Part shown: one piece after another, positions 54,403-63,909 of the stretch | How the letters are laid out: each line of letters opens with the position of its first letter | How positions within the stretch are numbered: the first letter of the stretch is position 1 | Assembly: GCA_964389205.1 (NCBI GenBank) | Contig: CAYMDH010000012.1 | Location: forward strand, 1-64,000 | Reading direction: 5' to 3' | DNA from: Leptobacterium sp964389205 | GTDB taxonomy: Bacteria; Bacteroidota; Bacteroidia; Flavobacteriales; Flavobacteriaceae | Length of the DNA: 64,000 bases | Position numbers and translations under genes: made by a program | The notes under the pieces: generated by a model | What the model saw: only the letters and a program-made list of their open reading frames with translations | The model's database searches: none | What the model was told of the DNA's origin: nothing

Positions 54403-55389
54403 TTAAGAAAATTGATTGGTTTTAAGAATCTTATGCCTCCACTCGTTCCATTTTATTAAAATTTCAAAAACCTTCACAGGAAAATAATTTGCAAACCTTA
54501 GATAATAATGGTGTGTTGAACTTTTAAAATAGTTTTCTTGAATTAATTTTTTAATCCTTTTACGATGGCCATAATCTGTATCAAGATGAGAATTATAATT
54601 CAATAATTTATAATGATATAAAAGCTTCCTTAATATATGATGTTTAATAATGTTTAGTAATTCTGGATCTTCTTCTGATGCGTTTAATGTTTTTTGTAAA
54701 TGCAATCCAGAATTTAAAGAGTCAAATTTCTTAAGGCTGTAAGGTCTTCTGGTAATACTTTCAGAATTTTCATAATAATAATAAAACTGATCAGGAATTC
54801 GTACTAAACTATCAACACGTTCAAATACTAATAATGAAAAATATACATCCTCAGAATTTGTCCCTTCCGGAAACCTAAGCCCTTTAATAAGATCATGCTC
54901 ATACAGTCTTACACAAGCAGAAAAGCGTAAATTGGTTATAATACGTTTCAATGCATCTAACCGAGTCTCTTTAAAAACAACCCTTTCTTCTTCACTATTA
55001 ATTGGTTTTATATAATATTCATTGGCAGTAATAAGATCGCATTCTGCTATATTGGCCTTATGTTCTTTTATTGCATCTAACATAACACTCATCATTTCAG
55101 GATGTATCCAGTCATCACTATCTACAAATGATATATAATCACCAGTAGCTATTTTTAAGCCTGAATTACGAGCAGCACTTAAGCCTCCATTCTCTCTATG
55201 AATTGTTTTGATGTTTTGATGCTTTTTTGCATACGTATCGCAAATCTCACCACTATTGTCTGGAGAGCCATCATTTACCAAAATAATCTCTGTATTATTA
55301 TGCGTTTGGTGTAAAAGACTATCTACACATCTTTCTAGAAAGCTCTCGACGTTGTAAACAGGGACAATAATACTGATTTTTGATAGCAT
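54403..55389 (-). CDS. Glycosyltransferase, GT2 family
   Basis: The 328-residue inverting glycosyltransferase has the GT-A domain in the first 220 residues: IIVPVYNVESFLERCVDSLL (7-26), the UDP-binding ILVNDGSPDNSG and the DXD-like FVDSDDWIHPE (about 92-102). The C-terminal part is helical. It is the only GT2 gene in the operon and lies 16 bp after the tviB-like gene. Confidence 0.9.
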   Translation of the reverse strand: MLSKISIIVPVYNVESFLERCVDSLLHQTHNNTEIILVNDGSPDNSGEICDTYAKKHQNIKTIHRENGGLSAARNSGLKIATGDYISFVDSDDWIHPEMMSVMLDAIKEHKANIAECDLITANEYYIKPINSEEERVVFKETRLDALKRIITNLRFSACVRLYEHDLIKGLRFPEGTNSEDVYFSLLVFERVDSLVRIPDQFYYYYENSESITRRPYSLKKFDSLNSGLHLQKTLNASEEDPELLNIIKHHILRKLLYHYKLLNYNSHLDTDYGHRKRIKKLIQENYFKSSTHHYYLRFANYFPVKVFEILIKWNEWRHKILKTNQFS

Positions 55390-55405
55390 CTGGTCTTAAT
55401 TAATA

Positions 55406-56686
55406 TTATAACCGTCCGTTTACTTCCTCTTGTAAAATACCTTTTACATCATAAATTACCCCATTGGTATTTAATAAACTTCTAAGATCATAGTTTAAAA
55501 ATTCTTTATGAGAAACAGTCAATACAACCGCATCAAAAGATCCTTTAGGAAACTCCTTACTTGTGGTTAAGTTATACTCATGAGAAACTTCAGAAGGATC
55601 TGCCCAAGGATCTGAAATTGTAATATCGACGCCGTAAGAATTTAAATTGTTTATTACGTCTACTACTTTAGTATTTCTAACATCAGGGCAATTTTCTTTA
55701 AAAGTAATTCCTAAAACTAAAATTTTAGAGTCTTTAACTTTAATATCTTTTCGAACCATTAGTTTAACAATCTCTGAAGCTACATATTGCCCCATACTAT
55801 CATTCATACGTCTTCCAGCAAGAATAATTTCAGGATGATAACCAATTTCTTGTGCTTTTTGTGCTAAATAATATGGATCTACACCAATACAATGGCCGCC
55901 TACTAATCCAGGTTTAAATGGTAAGAAATTCCATTTGGTTCCTGCAGCTTCTAATACAGCATGTGTATCGATATTCATTAGATTAAAGATTTTTGCCAAT
56001 TCATTGACAAAAGCAATATTGATATCTCGTTGAGAATTTTCAATCACTTTAGCAGCTTCAGCAACTTTTATTGTTGGAGCCAAATGTGTCCCTGCTGTAA
56101 TAACAGAGGCATATAAATCATTTACTTTTTCACCAACCTCTGGAGTAGATCCAGAAGTTACTTTTAAAATTTTCTCTACGGTATGTTCTTTATCACCTGG
56201 ATTGATACGTTCAGGAGAATACCCAACAAAAAAATCTTTGTTAAAAGTAAGACCACTAACCTTTTCTAAAACAGGAATACACTCTTCTTCTGTAGCTCCA
56301 GGGTATACAGTAGACTCATAGATAACAATATCTCCCTTTTTCAAAACATTACCAACTGTCTCACTAGACTTATATAGAGGAGTAAGATTAGGCCTGTTGT
56401 TTTTGTCAACAGGAGTAGGTACCGTAATAACATAGAAATTACAATCTTCAATTTGATTTATTTCGTCTGTACAATATAAACCTACAGAGTGATCAGGGTT
56501 TTCTTTTAAAGCTTCTTTTAAAAGATCATCAGAAACTTCTAAAGTTGTATCTTTTCCAGACTGGAGTTCTTTGATTCTATGTGTGTTGATATCAAATCCA
56601 ATTACTGAATATTTAGTAGCAAATAACCTAGCCAAAGGCAATCCTACGTATCCAAGTCCAATTACTGCAATTTTAACGTTACTCAT
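55406..56686 (-). CDS. UDP-N-acetylglucosamine 6-dehydrogenase (TviB/WbpO-like)
   Basis: The 426-residue NAD-dependent enzyme oxidises C6 of UDP-GlcNAc (or UDP-GalNAc) to the uronic acid. The Rossmann motif GLGYVGLP (10-17) and the signature SGKDTTLEVSDD mark the TviB/VipA branch rather than UDP-glucose dehydrogenase. Catalytic Cys266 is in GGHCIGVDPYYL, and the NTKVVD and SDPWADP stretches close the C-terminal domain. It overlaps the upstream ugd gene as TAATG. With the 4-epimerase at 58019 it should give UDP-GalNAcA. Confidence 0.9.
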   Translation of the reverse strand: MSNVKIAVIGLGYVGLPLARLFATKYSVIGFDINTHRIKELQSGKDTTLEVSDDLLKEALKENPDHSVGLYCTDEINQIEDCNFYVITVPTPVDKNNRPNLTPLYKSSETVGNVLKKGDIVIYESTVYPGATEEECIPVLEKVSGLTFNKDFFVGYSPERINPGDKEHTVEKILKVTSGSTPEVGEKVNDLYASVITAGTHLAPTIKVAEAAKVIENSQRDINIAFVNELAKIFNLMNIDTHAVLEAAGTKWNFLPFKPGLVGGHCIGVDPYYLAQKAQEIGYHPEIILAGRRMNDSMGQYVASEIVKLMVRKDIKVKDSKILVLGITFKENCPDVRNTKVVDVINNLNSYGVDITISDPWADPSEVSHEYNLTTSKEFPKGSFDAVVLTVSHKEFLNYDLRSLLNTNGVIYDVKGILQEEVNGRL

Positions 56687-58011
56687 TATTTTTTTCCTAT
56701 TTGATAATATTCAAATCCTTTATTTTCAAGTTTCAGTGAAGTGTATTGATTTCTTCCATCAAATACAATTGCATTATTTAGTTGTTTTTTTAACTCATCA
56801 AAGTCTGGAGAACGAAATTCTTTCCATTCTGTTAACAATATCATTGCATCTGCATCTTTCAGTGTGTCGTATTTAGAATCAAAGTAAGTGACATTGTCAA
56901 GCCCTTTTAAATAAAAATGTTGCGCCTCATCTATAGCTTTTGGATCATAAGCTTTTACTGCAGCTCCCCTTTTTACTAATTCTTTGATAGTATATATAGA
57001 AGGAGCTTCTCTCATATCATCTGTTTCAGGTTTAAAAGCCAACCCCCATATAGCAAAAGTTTTCCCTGACAAATCTTCTCCAAATCGTTTGATTACTTTA
57101 TTAGCAATCACCATTTTTTGATTATCATTAACAACTTCAACAGAAGAGATTATTTTAGGAATATAACCATTTTCTTCTGCGGTATGTTTAAGCGCTTTTA
57201 CATCTTTTGGAAAACAAGATCCGCCATATCCACATCCTGGATATATAAAACTATACCCAATTCTTGAATCAGAACCAATACCAATACGTACTTGATTTAC
57301 ATCAGCACCTACTAATTCACAAATGTTAGATACTTCATTCATAAATGAAATTTTAGTAGCTAGCATTGTATTAGCAACATATTTTGTCATTTCTGCAGAA
57401 CGTATGTCCATAGAGATAAAACGACTCGTATTTAATAAAAAAGGAGAGTATAATGCTTCCATTTGTTCAACAGCATAATCACTATCTGCACCAATGACTA
57501 CTCGATCAGGTTTCATGAAATCACCAATAGCAGCACCTTCTTTTAAAAACTCAGGATTAGATACAACATGGAAATCGATCGTTGCATTACGTTTTTTTAG
57601 TTCTTCTTCAATAACAGCTTTTACTTTATCTCCAGTTCCTACGGGTACAGTAGATTTATCAACAACAATCAATGGACGTTCCATTTCTTGACCAATCTGC
57701 TTAGCTACAGAAAGTACATATTGAAGATCTGCAGAACCATCATCTCCCATAGGAGTACCTACAGCAATGAATGCAATATCTGCTTTAGATAAACCATCTT
57801 TTAACTTTGTACTAAAGTTTAAATTACCAAGTTTCACATTCTTTTTAACCATGGAGTCTAACCCAGGTTCATAAATTGGAATGATACCGTTTTTTAATCC
57901 TTCAATTTTTTTCTCATCAATATCTATACAAGTAACTCTATTTCCCATCTCAGAAAAACAAGTCCCACTAACTAAACCAACATATCCTGTTCCTATAACA
58001 GTTAAATTCAT
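56686..58011 (-). CDS. ugd: UDP-glucose 6-dehydrogenase
   Basis: The 441-residue enzyme oxidises UDP-glucose to UDP-glucuronate with two NAD+. It shows GTGYVGLVSGTCFSEMG (7-23), the EPGLD stretch typical of UDP-glucose dehydrogenases, KSTVPVGT and the active-site Cys266 in CGYGGSCFPKDVKAL. The C-terminal GLAFKPETDDMREAPS is canonical. It sits 7 bp after the tviC-like gene and overlaps the next dehydrogenase by 1 bp. Confidence 0.94.
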   Translation of the reverse strand: MNLTVIGTGYVGLVSGTCFSEMGNRVTCIDIDEKKIEGLKNGIIPIYEPGLDSMVKKNVKLGNLNFSTKLKDGLSKADIAFIAVGTPMGDDGSADLQYVLSVAKQIGQEMERPLIVVDKSTVPVGTGDKVKAVIEEELKKRNATIDFHVVSNPEFLKEGAAIGDFMKPDRVVIGADSDYAVEQMEALYSPFLLNTSRFISMDIRSAEMTKYVANTMLATKISFMNEVSNICELVGADVNQVRIGIGSDSRIGYSFIYPGCGYGGSCFPKDVKALKHTAEENGYIPKIISSVEVVNDNQKMVIANKVIKRFGEDLSGKTFAIWGLAFKPETDDMREAPSIYTIKELVKRGAAVKAYDPKAIDEAQHFYLKGLDNVTYFDSKYDTLKDADAMILLTEWKEFRSPDFDELKKQLNNAIVFDGRNQYTSLKLENKGFEYYQIGKK

Positions 58012-58018
58012 TTTATTT

Positions 58019-59017
58019 TTATTTTAAATTTGACCAATACCATTTTACAGCTTCTTTCAAACCTGTTTTAATATCAAAATCAGGTTTGTATTCTAGAAGA
58101 TTTACTGCTTTGTCTATAGAAGCAAGAGAGTGGGGGACATCCCCTATACGTTCAGGACCATACTTAATATCGACACTATTAATTTCATTGTCATATTCTG
58201 ATAAATATTCTTTTAATAAGTGTGTTAATTCGTTTAGATCTGTTCGTTCTCCGTAGGCTACATTGTAAACTGTATTTAAAGCCTCTTTATTTTCTGTAAT
58301 TAAACATCTGAGATTCATTTGTATTACGTTATCTATATATGTAAAATCTCTAGAGAAGGTTCCATCTCCATTTATTAAAGGTGATTCATGATTGAGAAAT
58401 TGCAAAACAAATTTTGGAATAACAGCTGCATATGCTCCGTTTGGATCTTGTTTTCTTCCAAAAACGTTGAAATAACGCAATCCAATAGTATCTAACCCAT
58501 AGGTTCTGTTAAATACATCTGCATATAATTCATTAACATATTTGGTAACAGCATAAGGAGAAAGAGGATTCCCAATACTTTCTTCAATTTTAGGTAATGC
58601 TTTCGAATCTCCATAAGTAGAAGAACTAGCAGCATAAACAAAACGCTTTACTTTAGCATCTCTGGCTGCAATAAGCATATTTAAAAAACCAGATATATTG
58701 ACCTCATTACTAGTAGCAGGATCATTTATAGATCTAGGGACAGATCCTAAAGCAGCCTCGTGTAATATATAATCTACATTATCACAAGCTTTACGACAAT
58801 CTTGAAGATTGCGAATATCACCTTCTATAAGTGTAAATTTTGAGTTTTCTAATAAGTGATTAATATTTTCTCTTCTTCCAGTAGCAAAATTGTCTAGACA
58901 AGTAACTGTACTTCCTATCTCTAGAAGCGTTTCACATAAGTTAGATCCTATAAACCCAGCACCTCCAGTTACTAAAACTTTGGCGTTAGATAATTTTTCA
59001 GAATTGGATATGTTCAT
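58019..59017 (-). CDS. UDP-N-acetylglucosamine/uronate 4-epimerase (TviC/WbpP-like SDR)
   Basis: The 332-residue extended SDR has the NAD motif GGAGFIGS (18-25), the YxxxK pair Tyr155/Lys159 in SPYAVTKYVNE and GLRYFNVFGRKQDPNGAYAAVIPKF. These features and the HEAALGSVPRSINDP loop place it with WbpP/TviC (VipB) UDP-GlcNAc(A) 4-epimerases. With the neighbouring dehydrogenase it should yield UDP-GalNAcA. A weak promoter-like CATCTTTG lies about 26 bp upstream (59043-59050), in a 166-bp gap. Confidence 0.87.
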   Translation of the reverse strand: MNISNSEKLSNAKVLVTGGAGFIGSNLCETLLEIGSTVTCLDNFATGRRENINHLLENSKFTLIEGDIRNLQDCRKACDNVDYILHEAALGSVPRSINDPATSNEVNISGFLNMLIAARDAKVKRFVYAASSSTYGDSKALPKIEESIGNPLSPYAVTKYVNELYADVFNRTYGLDTIGLRYFNVFGRKQDPNGAYAAVIPKFVLQFLNHESPLINGDGTFSRDFTYIDNVIQMNLRCLITENKEALNTVYNVAYGERTDLNELTHLLKEYLSEYDNEINSVDIKYGPERIGDVPHSLASIDKAVNLLEYKPDFDIKTGLKEAVKWYWSNLK

Positions 59018-59183
59018 TAGGTTAAAAAATTAAATTCGACCGCAAAGATGAATATTTGTTGTCAAAAAATAGAATTAAATGTGTCAAGAAGACATTATTT
59101 ACGATGAAATCCATCATTTTCTTATTAAAATTATGTTTATCACATTGAAAATAAACAATTAAGAGTGTGATTTATTTTAATTA

Positions 59184-60218
59184 TTAGTCATTTATTTTAT
59201 AAAACATTTTATACCAATCAATAAATTGTTTAACACCTTCTGTAACAGATGTATTAGGTCTGTAATCATAATCATTTATCAAAGTTTCAACATTTGCCCA
59301 TGTTTTTTCAACATCTCCAGGTTGTATAGGTAACATTTCTTTCTTCGCTTCTTTCTTTAGATTAATCTCTATTTGTTCAATAAAGTCCATCAATTTAACC
59401 GAATTGTTATTACCAATATTATATATTTTGTATAAATCTCCAGATTCGACTCTGTCATTAACAGCTTTCTCAATGATGCGAATAACACCTTCAGCAATAT
59501 CATTTATATATGTAAAGTCACGTTCCATTTCACCATAATTAAAAACTTTTATAGGCTTATCTTTTATAATTGCATCTGTAAAAAGAAACATAGCCATATC
59601 TGGACGCCCCCAAGGACCATAAACGGTGAAGAAACGCAATCCTGTTGTAGGAACTTTAAATAAATGACTATAGGTATGCGCCATTAATTCATTACTTTTT
59701 TTAGTGGCAGCATATAAACTTATTGGATTGTCTACTGTATCTTCAATAGAAAAAGGAATTTTATCGTTCAAACCATATACACTAGAACTACTAGCATAAA
59801 CAAGATGTTTGATTTTATGATTTCTACAACATTCTAAAATATTAAGGTAGCCAACAATATTACTATCTATGTAGGTTTCAGGGTTTTCTAAACTATACCT
59901 AACTCCAGCTTGGGCTGCCAAATTACAAACAACATCAAACTTTTCATTTTCAAAAAGCTTAGGTAATTGCTCCCGATCTTCTAAATTCATTCTTACAAAC
60001 TTGAATTTATCTCCAAGAGTATCACTTTTAACTACATTTATGAATGAAGCAGCTTGCTCCCTGTCAATTCCTAATTCATTTAATCTGGCATACTTGAGGT
60101 TGATATCATAATAATCATTAATGTTATCTAAACCAACCACTTGATGCCCCTTTTCGGTAAGGATTTTTGATACAAAAAAACCAATAAACCCAGCTGCTCC
60201 TGTTACTAATATTTTCAT
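59184..60218 (-). CDS. UDP-glucuronate 4-epimerase (SDR)
   Basis: The 344-residue extended SDR has GAAGFIGFF (7-15), the characteristic AAQAGVRYSLENP (101-113), the Tyr169/Lys173 pair in SLYAATKKSNE and GPWGRPDMAMFLFTDAI. The AQAGVRYS stretch marks the UDP-glucuronate 4-epimerase branch (LspL/GAE-like), converting UDP-GlcA from Ugd to UDP-GalA. It is the first gene of the leftward run in the window. Confidence 0.89.
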   Translation of the reverse strand: MKILVTGAAGFIGFFVSKILTEKGHQVVGLDNINDYYDINLKYARLNELGIDREQAASFINVVKSDTLGDKFKFVRMNLEDREQLPKLFENEKFDVVCNLAAQAGVRYSLENPETYIDSNIVGYLNILECCRNHKIKHLVYASSSSVYGLNDKIPFSIEDTVDNPISLYAATKKSNELMAHTYSHLFKVPTTGLRFFTVYGPWGRPDMAMFLFTDAIIKDKPIKVFNYGEMERDFTYINDIAEGVIRIIEKAVNDRVESGDLYKIYNIGNNNSVKLMDFIEQIEINLKKEAKKEMLPIQPGDVEKTWANVETLINDYDYRPNTSVTEGVKQFIDWYKMFYKIND

Positions 60219-60555
60219 TTATTGTAAAGTTAAGTATTTCGGGGAGCAAATATCGATAAATAGAATTGATTATCTAAATATGATGGATTAAGAATATGGA
60301 AAACAAGATAAATGACATGATCAATTCAGAATAAGACTTTGTTTTATATTTCTTAAATAGGAGTTAATAAAATCTACTTAAATCATAAAAAAATCTTAAT
60401 TGTTAATAACCAATCAACATTAAAACATCTGGCTATTGTAATCGAATCGTATATTCAAAAAAGCTAATTCCAAAAAAAGAAAAAAATCGATTAAATGTTG
60501 CAAAATACCGATGTTATTCATATGTTTGTTATGCCTTAAATCTTATTATACAATT
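60219..60555. other. 337-bp intergenic region between the epimerase and lyase genes
   Basis: The region separates divergent genes. It holds the promoter of the lyase gene (60498-60528) and, nearer the epimerase, a weak minus-strand -7-like GATATTTG (60255-60262) with one mismatch to the consensus. The bases between about 60270 and 60490 are AT-rich and show no gene, repeat or RNA that I can recognise. Confidence 0.5.
60498..60528 (+). promoter_or_regulatory. Promoter of the lyase gene (-33 TTG, -7 TATGTTTG)
   Basis: TTG at 60498-60500 and TATGTTTG at 60521-60528 are 20 bp apart, a close match to the Bacteroidota promoter (TTG, about 19-20 bp, TAnnTTTG). Transcription should start near 60534, which supports the ATG at 60556 over any upstream start at 60511. 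Confidence 0.62.
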
Positions 60556-62052
60556 ATGAAAAATTTTATGATACCATTATTTTTAATGGTTTTTCTGATA
60601 TCTTGTACCAATCAAGATGAGTTTTTAGATTCTATAAATACTCCCGATGAAATAATCGGCGAAGATCCCACCGACGACGATAATACCGATGATGACACCT
60701 CTGAAGACGATAATACTGATGATGATGGAGCTGAAACAGGAGTATCTTTAGCCTTTCCAACTGCACAAGGTGCTGGGGCTCTAAGTTCAGGAGGAAGAGG
60801 AGGAAGAGTAATTAGCGTTACTAATTTAAATGATAGCGGATCAGGAAGTTTACGAGAAGCATTGCAAACCTCTGGAGCTAGAACTATTATTTTTAGAATT
60901 GCGGGTATTATTAATCTAAGATCTCCAATTTTTGTACGTCCTGAACATAGCAACCTTACCATAGCTGGGCAATCTGCTCCAGATGGAGGGATTACTATAA
61001 CAGGAGATCGTATTATATTAGATCGCGGATTTGATAATGCTATCATCAGATATATTCGCTTTAGAGGAGGAATTACAACCCGAAATGATTCTTTTGAAGG
61101 GCATGGAGTGACTAATGTCATTTTTGATCACTGTTCTGCTAGTTTTGGAGGTGATGAAGCGATGAGTATTGTAGCCGATACAGGAGAAGGAATATCTGAT
61201 AATATAACAATCCAAAGAAGCATCTTCGCAGAATCAAAAACAGGTTCTATTATTGGAGGATTAAATCAAAATTATGAAGGAGCTGGAGATTTTTCCATTC
61301 ACAATAATTTATGGTATAATATAACTCATAGATTTCCTAATATTTCTGGAAATGGAAATTTTGAAGTGATTAATAACATTGTTTGGGGCTGGGTATTTCG
61401 TACCACTAGAGGTAATGGGTCTTTTAACCTAAACCATATTAATAACTGGCACTACTACTCACAACAAAATACAAATCCAGGATTAGAAGTTAATGGGCAA
61501 AAATATTCTGTTGAAACAGGACAACAACCTTCTATATATACTTCAGGAAACATTTATGAACCAAACATTTATACAAATGTAGATGGTGATAACTTTAATG
61601 ATTTATGGACTGTTTTTCAATCACAAGATCGTTCATTAGAGCGAGATGACCCATTACCAGAATCATTTAGAAGCATTGATCAATTTGGAATGTTAGGAGT
61701 TCCTATAGAAATTACAACAGCTGCTGAAGCGTATGATAATATTTCTAATAATGTAGGAGCTAATGCGAGAGTTGATGAAGAGGGTAATGTTCTTAACAAT
61801 CTTGATGTTTTAGATGATAGATGGATAAGAAATGTTAGAAATTTAAATTATGAAAACCGTATGTCAACAAGTGAATATATTGTTCCAGCAATAACAGGAG
61901 GTGCTCCTTATCGAGATACTGATGGAGATGGAATGCCTGATGTATGGGAAGAATTGAGAAGCTTAGACCCTCTTGTTGCAGATAACAATGGAAATGAATT
62001 AAGTAGTAATTATACAAATTTAGAAGTTTTCTTAAATTTGGTAGATAACTAA
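60556..62052 (+). CDS. Pectate-lyase-like (PL1-type beta-helix) lipoprotein
   Basis: The 498-residue protein has a lipoprotein signal ending FLISC (Cys17), then an Asp/Thr/Glu-rich spacer (about 33-60, DDDNTDDD-type) and a right-handed parallel beta-helix (about 70-400). Stretches such as FPTAQGAGALSSGGRGG, NDSGSGSLREAL and VIFDHCSASFGGDEAMS are the typical PL1-type pattern. The C-terminus has a Ca-binding DTDGDGMPDVW motif (about 454-464). It should be an outer-surface lyase for galacturonate-type chains. It stands alone on the plus strand between genes of the polysaccharide locus. Confidence 0.84.
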   Translation: MKNFMIPLFLMVFLISCTNQDEFLDSINTPDEIIGEDPTDDDNTDDDTSEDDNTDDDGAETGVSLAFPTAQGAGALSSGGRGGRVISVTNLNDSGSGSLREALQTSGARTIIFRIAGIINLRSPIFVRPEHSNLTIAGQSAPDGGITITGDRIILDRGFDNAIIRYIRFRGGITTRNDSFEGHGVTNVIFDHCSASFGGDEAMSIVADTGEGISDNITIQRSIFAESKTGSIIGGLNQNYEGAGDFSIHNNLWYNITHRFPNISGNGNFEVINNIVWGWVFRTTRGNGSFNLNHINNWHYYSQQNTNPGLEVNGQKYSVETGQQPSIYTSGNIYEPNIYTNVDGDNFNDLWTVFQSQDRSLERDDPLPESFRSIDQFGMLGVPIEITTAAEAYDNISNNVGANARVDEEGNVLNNLDVLDDRWIRNVRNLNYENRMSTSEYIVPAITGGAPYRDTDGDGMPDVWEELRSLDPLVADNNGNELSSNYTNLEVFLNLVDN

Positions 62053-62071
62053 AATAAAAGAATAACAAAAT

Positions 62072-62099
62072 AAAAAAGAGGCTATTTAGCCTCTTTTTT
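62072..62099. terminator. Bidirectional terminator between the lyase and asnB-like 2
   Basis: A 12-bp stem (62072-62083 with 62088-62099, core GAGGCT/AGCCTC) with a 4-nt loop is flanked by A6 and T6. It lies 19 bp after the lyase stop and 5 bp before the stop of the convergent gene, so it can end both transcripts. Confidence 0.8.
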
Positions 62100-62103
62100 A
62101 TTT

Positions 62104-63909
62104 CTAAAAGCTAAATTCCTTATACCACTTACTTAGCGTATAGAGTTTCCAGATATTAGCAGAATGATCTGAAGATCCATTCATATGTTCGCTATACATT
62201 TTTTTAAATTTAGGAATATTTAGATTAGGTACCCTATTAAGAAACGTATCCCCTAGTGCGTTATCAAACTCACCTTTTAATTCGTTTCGCATCCAGTTTC
62301 CTATGGGTATGGAAAACCCTTTTTTGGGTTGATTAAATACTTTTTCTGGGATGTATTCTTCTAGAATGTCTCGTAATATTCGTTTTTGCTTTCCTTTTTG
62401 ATACCGAAATGAAACAGGCAACGATCTGGCATATTCTATAACTCTATAATCTAAAAATGGACTTCTTACTTCAACAGAATAAGCCATGCTAGCTCTATCT
62501 ACTTTTACATTGCTATCATTTTCTAACCATAGTTTAATGTTGAGATCTGCAGCTCTCTGTAAGAAGTGTTGGCCCCATTTTTTATACCCTTGATAGTGGC
62601 GCATCCATCCTTGTTTTTTTTCTTTAAGCAACATTCCTTTTCTAGAATAAATGTTTTCAATAAAGTCATTCATTGTCCTAGTGTTTAGAGCATTGCGAAC
62701 TCGATGCGAATTTTGTCCAATTATTTTTAAAAAGATTGGGGTTGCTAAAACTTTTCTTATGATAAAAGGGATATCGATAATTTTCTTATTCTTAACCAGA
62801 GAATCAAAATAAGTATATCCGATAAAACTTTCATCTCCTCCATCACCAGAAAGTGCAACAGTAACATATTGTTTTGTAACTGAGTTTAAAAGCAAAGAAG
62901 GGAGTGCAGAACTATCGGCAAAAGGCTCATCATAAACTTTACAAAGCTTAGGAATTAACGTTAAAATATCTTTATGTGTACAAATAGTTGTTTTATGATT
63001 TGATTTAATAATAGCTGCATATTTTTCTGCTATTTTACTCTCATCAAAATTAGGATCTTCAAATCCAATTGAAAATGTATTTATAGGAGTTTCAGAAACC
63101 TTAGCGGCAATGCTAGATACTAAAGCAGAATCAATTCCTCCAGAAAGAAAAGAACCAATAGGAACATCAGATTGTAAACGTATTTTAACAGTATCTATAA
63201 GCAATTCGTGTAATTCTTTTTTTGCTTCTTCATACGATATTTCTTTTGTTTTTACATTTTTTAAATTCCAATACTCATTTATTTCAATTGTATTTTTATT
63301 CAAATCAATTTTCATATAATTACCAGGAGGTAATTTAAAAACATCTTTGACTATTGTATATGGACTAGGAATAAACATACAATCTAGAAAAATAGAGACT
63401 GCTTCTTCATTAATCTCTTTTTTTTCTAATAAAGGTCTTATTTGACTGCAAATTTCAAATGATCCATCTTCACTCCAATAGTAATAAAAGGGTTTAACTC
63501 CTAAGCGATCTCTTGCAGAAAAAATTTCATTAGTTTCTGTATTATATATGGAAAAGGAAAACATCCCATTTATTTTTTGAAGTATGCCTTCTTTCCATTC
63601 TTTATAGCCAATTAACAATACTTCTGTGTCGCTTTCTGTAGTAAATAAATGTCCTAATGCTATTAATTCTTTTTTGAGGTCTTTATAGTTGTATATCTCC
63701 CCATTAAATACAATATGCAGATTTTCCAAAACCATAGGTTGATTTGAACGAGGATCCAAATCTAAGATAGACAGTCTAAGATGACCTAGAGTTATATCAT
63801 TAATAATTTCAATACCTGTATAATCAGGCCCTCTGTATGATATAGAAGCTAGTTTGTCTTTTACAATATCTTCACTATAAGGAATATTAGTTAAGTATAT
63901 ACCGCACAT
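62104..63909 (-). CDS. Asparagine-synthase-like glutamine amidotransferase 2
   Basis: The 601-residue protein has an Ntn glutaminase domain (MCGI with Cys2, YRGPDYTG, FNGEIYN, SDTEV) and an ATP-pyrophosphatase domain (FLSGGIDSALV, ALSGDGGDESFIGYTYF). The ATG at 63909 puts the catalytic Cys at position 2; a longer frame to 63939 would bury it. It is clearly diverged from the copy at 45716, for example FLDCMFIPSPYTIVKDVFKLPPG. It probably amidates another uronic acid of the polymer. Upstream sequence to 64000 shows no further gene. Confidence 0.9.
   Translation of the reverse strand: MCGIYLTNIPYSEDIVKDKLASISYRGPDYTGIEIINDITLGHLRLSILDLDPRSNQPMVLENLHIVFNGEIYNYKDLKKELIALGHLFTTESDTEVLLIGYKEWKEGILQKINGMFSFSIYNTETNEIFSARDRLGVKPFYYYWSEDGSFEICSQIRPLLEKKEINEEAVSIFLDCMFIPSPYTIVKDVFKLPPGNYMKIDLNKNTIEINEYWNLKNVKTKEISYEEAKKELHELLIDTVKIRLQSDVPIGSFLSGGIDSALVSSIAAKVSETPINTFSIGFEDPNFDESKIAEKYAAIIKSNHKTTICTHKDILTLIPKLCKVYDEPFADSSALPSLLLNSVTKQYVTVALSGDGGDESFIGYTYFDSLVKNKKIIDIPFIIRKVLATPIFLKIIGQNSHRVRNALNTRTMNDFIENIYSRKGMLLKEKKQGWMRHYQGYKKWGQHFLQRAADLNIKLWLENDSNVKVDRASMAYSVEVRSPFLDYRVIEYARSLPVSFRYQKGKQKRILRDILEEYIPEKVFNQPKKGFSIPIGNWMRNELKGEFDNALGDTFLNRVPNLNIPKFKKMYSEHMNGSSDHSANIWKLYTLSKWYKEFSF

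Noticed and set aside
60612..61121. Minus-strand ORF with Ser-rich repeats
   Set aside because: It is antisense to the Asp-rich spacer and beta-helix of the lyase; the Ser runs come from complementing Asp codons.
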